The notes beneath the pieces were generated by a model. It was not told the origin of the DNA. It ran no database searches and saw nothing but the letters and a program-made list of their open reading frames with translations. The position numbers were made by a program, and so were the translations under genes. A stretch of DNA of 7,030 nucleotides from Bacteroidota bacterium (GTDB lineage Bacteria; Bacteroidota; Bacteroidia; B-17B0; Aurantibacillaceae). This document shows positions 5,767 to 7,030 of the stretch, in pieces; positions within the stretch are counted from its first letter, which is position 1; every line of letters starts with the position of its first letter. Location: contig JAEZDS010000091.1 of the NCBI GenBank assembly GCA_023433205.1, positions 1-7,030 of the forward strand, in the 5' to 3' direction.

Positions 5767-6620
5767 TAGCCTGCTTTCAGGTATTCCTCAAAACTCATTC
5801 CCTGCAAAAACTGTGGGGAGTAAATGAACTGATAGAGGTAATCTGCCCAGCCCTTGTGTGTGCGGCTCTCGTCAAGCAACTTATAGCTGAAAGGTTTGCT
5901 GAAGTGTATGCGGATGTCTTTTTTCTTTGCCCTGAACATTTCGTCGGGAAGCCATAACATTTCAAGATTGCCTTTTATTTTAAAACGTTTACGCCACATT
6001 GCGAAATTGTAGAAGAACTTCGAATTTTGTCCTTCAATAAAAACGGGCTGAATAAGTCTTTTATGGTCGATGGCCTGGGTGATAAAACTCTTTTTCCAGC
6101 TCAGGTCCCTGATCTGTCCGTTTTGCTTGCGTGAAACCAGGCCGGCCGGAAAAATCAGTACTGCCCCGCCCTGCCTGAACACACTGTCCATTGTGCGCAA
6201 TGAGCCCGTAGAGGCCGCACCCAGCTTATTTACGGCGATAAACACATCACCGTAATTGCTGATGTTTTTAAGGATATCATTCACAAAAAAATGAACATCG
6301 GGCCTCACGTCGCCAACAGCCTTTATGAGGGCCATACCATCGAGTCCACCCAGAGGATGATTGGCTGCAATCGTCACATTTTCAGTACGGGGAATCAGTT
6401 CAGCATTCAGCGACACCACTTTTGCACCAACTTCCTCGAGTACTTTCCGGTTAAATTCCAGTTCTCTGTCATCTTTCAGCTTCACCATGGTGCTGTTGAT
6501 GTCTTTTTCGTGCAGCTTCTTTTTGAGCCAGTTAATAGCAGGTCTGGGCAACCATCTGTATAAGCCCGGCGCTTTTTCCTTAAGTATTTTCTCTATGTCA
6601 ACAAATTTGCCCTCGTTCAT
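5763..6620 (-). CDS. PlsC-like lysophospholipid/glycerol acyltransferase
   Basis: The 285-residue protein matches the Bacteroidota branch of the PlsC-type (LPLAT) acyltransferases. The N-terminal segment FVDIEKILKEKAPGLYRWLP is typical of that branch. The catalytic motif is NHPLGGLDG, with H88 and D94 separated by five residues rather than the four of classical PlsC; as far as I recall this spacing is normal for the hemolysin-like subgroup. FPAG (157-160) is the phosphate-binding motif III, and LIQPVFIEGQ forms the following strand. It would transfer an acyl chain from acyl-ACP or acyl-CoA to a lysolipid at the inner membrane. It could be a phosphatidate-type enzyme or a GlsA-like O-acyltransferase of glycine lipids; no GlsB-like partner lies in the window. 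A TATCTTTG promoter box sits 7 bases before the ATG. It converges on the methyltransferase. Confidence 0.87.
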   Translation of the reverse strand: MNEGKFVDIEKILKEKAPGLYRWLPRPAINWLKKKLHEKDINSTMVKLKDDRELEFNRKVLEEVGAKVVSLNAELIPRTENVTIAANHPLGGLDGMALIKAVGDVRPDVHFFVNDILKNISNYGDVFIAVNKLGAASTGSLRTMDSVFRQGGAVLIFPAGLVSRKQNGQIRDLSWKKSFITQAIDHKRLIQPVFIEGQNSKFFYNFAMWRKRFKIKGNLEMLWLPDEMFRAKKKDIRIHFSKPFSYKLLDESRTHKGWADYLYQFIYSPQFLQGMSFEEYLKAGY

Positions 6621-6627
6621 GTGGCCG

Positions 6628-6635
6628 CAAAGATA
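6628..6635 (-). promoter_or_regulatory. Predicted acyltransferase promoter, -7 element
   Basis: The minus strand reads TATCTTTG, an exact TAnnTTTG match, 7 bases before the ATG at 6620. Transcription would begin within a few bases of the start codon. No good -33 TTG is visible. Confidence 0.55.
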
Positions 6636-6671
6636 ATAATTGAGTTAAGTGTAATATTTAAAGCGTATTGC

Positions 6672-6679
6672 TATTTTTG
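6672..6679 (+). promoter_or_regulatory. Predicted universal stress protein gene promoter, -7 element
   Basis: TATTTTTG matches TAnnTTTG exactly, 35 bases before the ATG at 6715. It is divergent from the acyltransferase box, with 36 bases between the two, so the -33 regions of both promoters overlap in the shared 94-base gap. Confidence 0.55.
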
Positions 6680-6714
6680 GTCAGAAATCAATAATTTATC
6701 AAAAGCTGCCAGTA

Positions 6715-7030
6715 ATGAAAAGAATTCTTATTCCCTGCGATTTCTCTGAAAGTTCAGATGTTGCCCTCGATTACGCTTTGCAGCTTGCCAATGTTTGGAA
6801 GGCCGACCTGCTGCTGGCGCATATCAATCAATATCCAATCATGACCCCCGAGGTAGGCTTGTCGGCATATACTTATCAGGATGCGACCAAAGACAGCCTT
6901 GACGCGCTTGACAAATTAAGTGCCCGTATCAAAAGTGAACAGGGATTTACGGGGCAGATTGAGTGCTTTTCAGACATGGGTGACATCAGCGCCGAGGTAC
7001 TGCGGCTGAGTCAGGAAAAAGGCGCTGATC
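6715..7030 (+). CDS. Universal stress protein, UspA family, N-terminal part (runs off the right edge)
   Basis: The frame starts MKRILIPCDFSESSDVALDYALQLAN, the standard first strand and helix of a Usp domain, where the D9-F-S segment contacts the nucleotide in ATP-binding members. It continues with ADLLLAHINQYP and an insert-like helical stretch (TYQDATKDSLDALDKLSARIK), then IECFSDMGDISAEVLRLSQEKGAD. That last part matches the region before the GxxGxxx-S/T ATP motif, which lies beyond the edge. The window holds 105 codons. Bacteroidota proteins of this type usually have two Usp domains in tandem (about 270-290 residues), but that cannot be seen here. Such proteins respond to starvation and stress by mechanisms that vary. 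It is divergent from the acyltransferase gene. Confidence 0.92.
   Translation, partial: MKRILIPCDFSESSDVALDYALQLANVWKADLLLAHINQYPIMTPEVGLSAYTYQDATKDSLDALDKLSARIKSEQGFTGQIECFSDMGDISAEVLRLSQEKGAD

Noticed and set aside
6070..6636. Plus-strand frames of 61-91 codons opposite the acyltransferase gene
   Set aside because: They are shadows of a well-supported minus-strand gene and have no family resemblance.

Overview
The window looks like a chromosomal segment of a member of the Bacteroidota, probably a Chitinophaga- or Sphingobacterium-like lineage. Three things point there. The proteins have a Bacteroidota character (S1, RuvB, DUF1569 protein, PlsC-like acyltransferase). There are no clear Shine-Dalgarno sequences. 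Exact matches to the Bacteroidota -7 promoter element TAnnTTTG sit in front of six of the eight genes. The lineage is inferred from memory of these families, not from a search.

Layout: the 5' part of rpsA (ribosomal protein S1) runs leftwards off the window (488 to 1). A 398-base gap holds its leader and promoter, then a perfect 19-bp-stem palindrome. Next is a gene for an AAA_14/DUF4143 ATPase with a PD-(D/E)XK-like C-terminus (887-2056), closed by a second, nearly identical palindrome. After it come ruvB, a DUF1569 (DinB-fold) protein, a membrane-anchored endonuclease/exonuclease/phosphatase-family protein, and a class I SAM methyltransferase, all rightwards. A PlsC-like acyltransferase converges on the methyltransferase with a 4-base overlap. 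It is divergent from a universal stress protein gene that runs off the right edge.

Most genes are ordinary housekeeping or lipid/cell-envelope genes that appear to have their own promoters; only the phosphatase-family/methyltransferase pair looks co-transcribed. The part that stands out is 821-2095. A single ATPase gene is bracketed at both ends by 41-base palindromes that share 35 of 41 positions, including one stem pair exchanged in a compensated way. The right palindrome supplies the last two bases of the stop codon, and the left one covers the position expected for the -33 promoter element. This looks like a compact one-gene cassette placed between rpsA and ruvB. Whether it is mobile, self-regulating, or something else cannot be decided from one copy.
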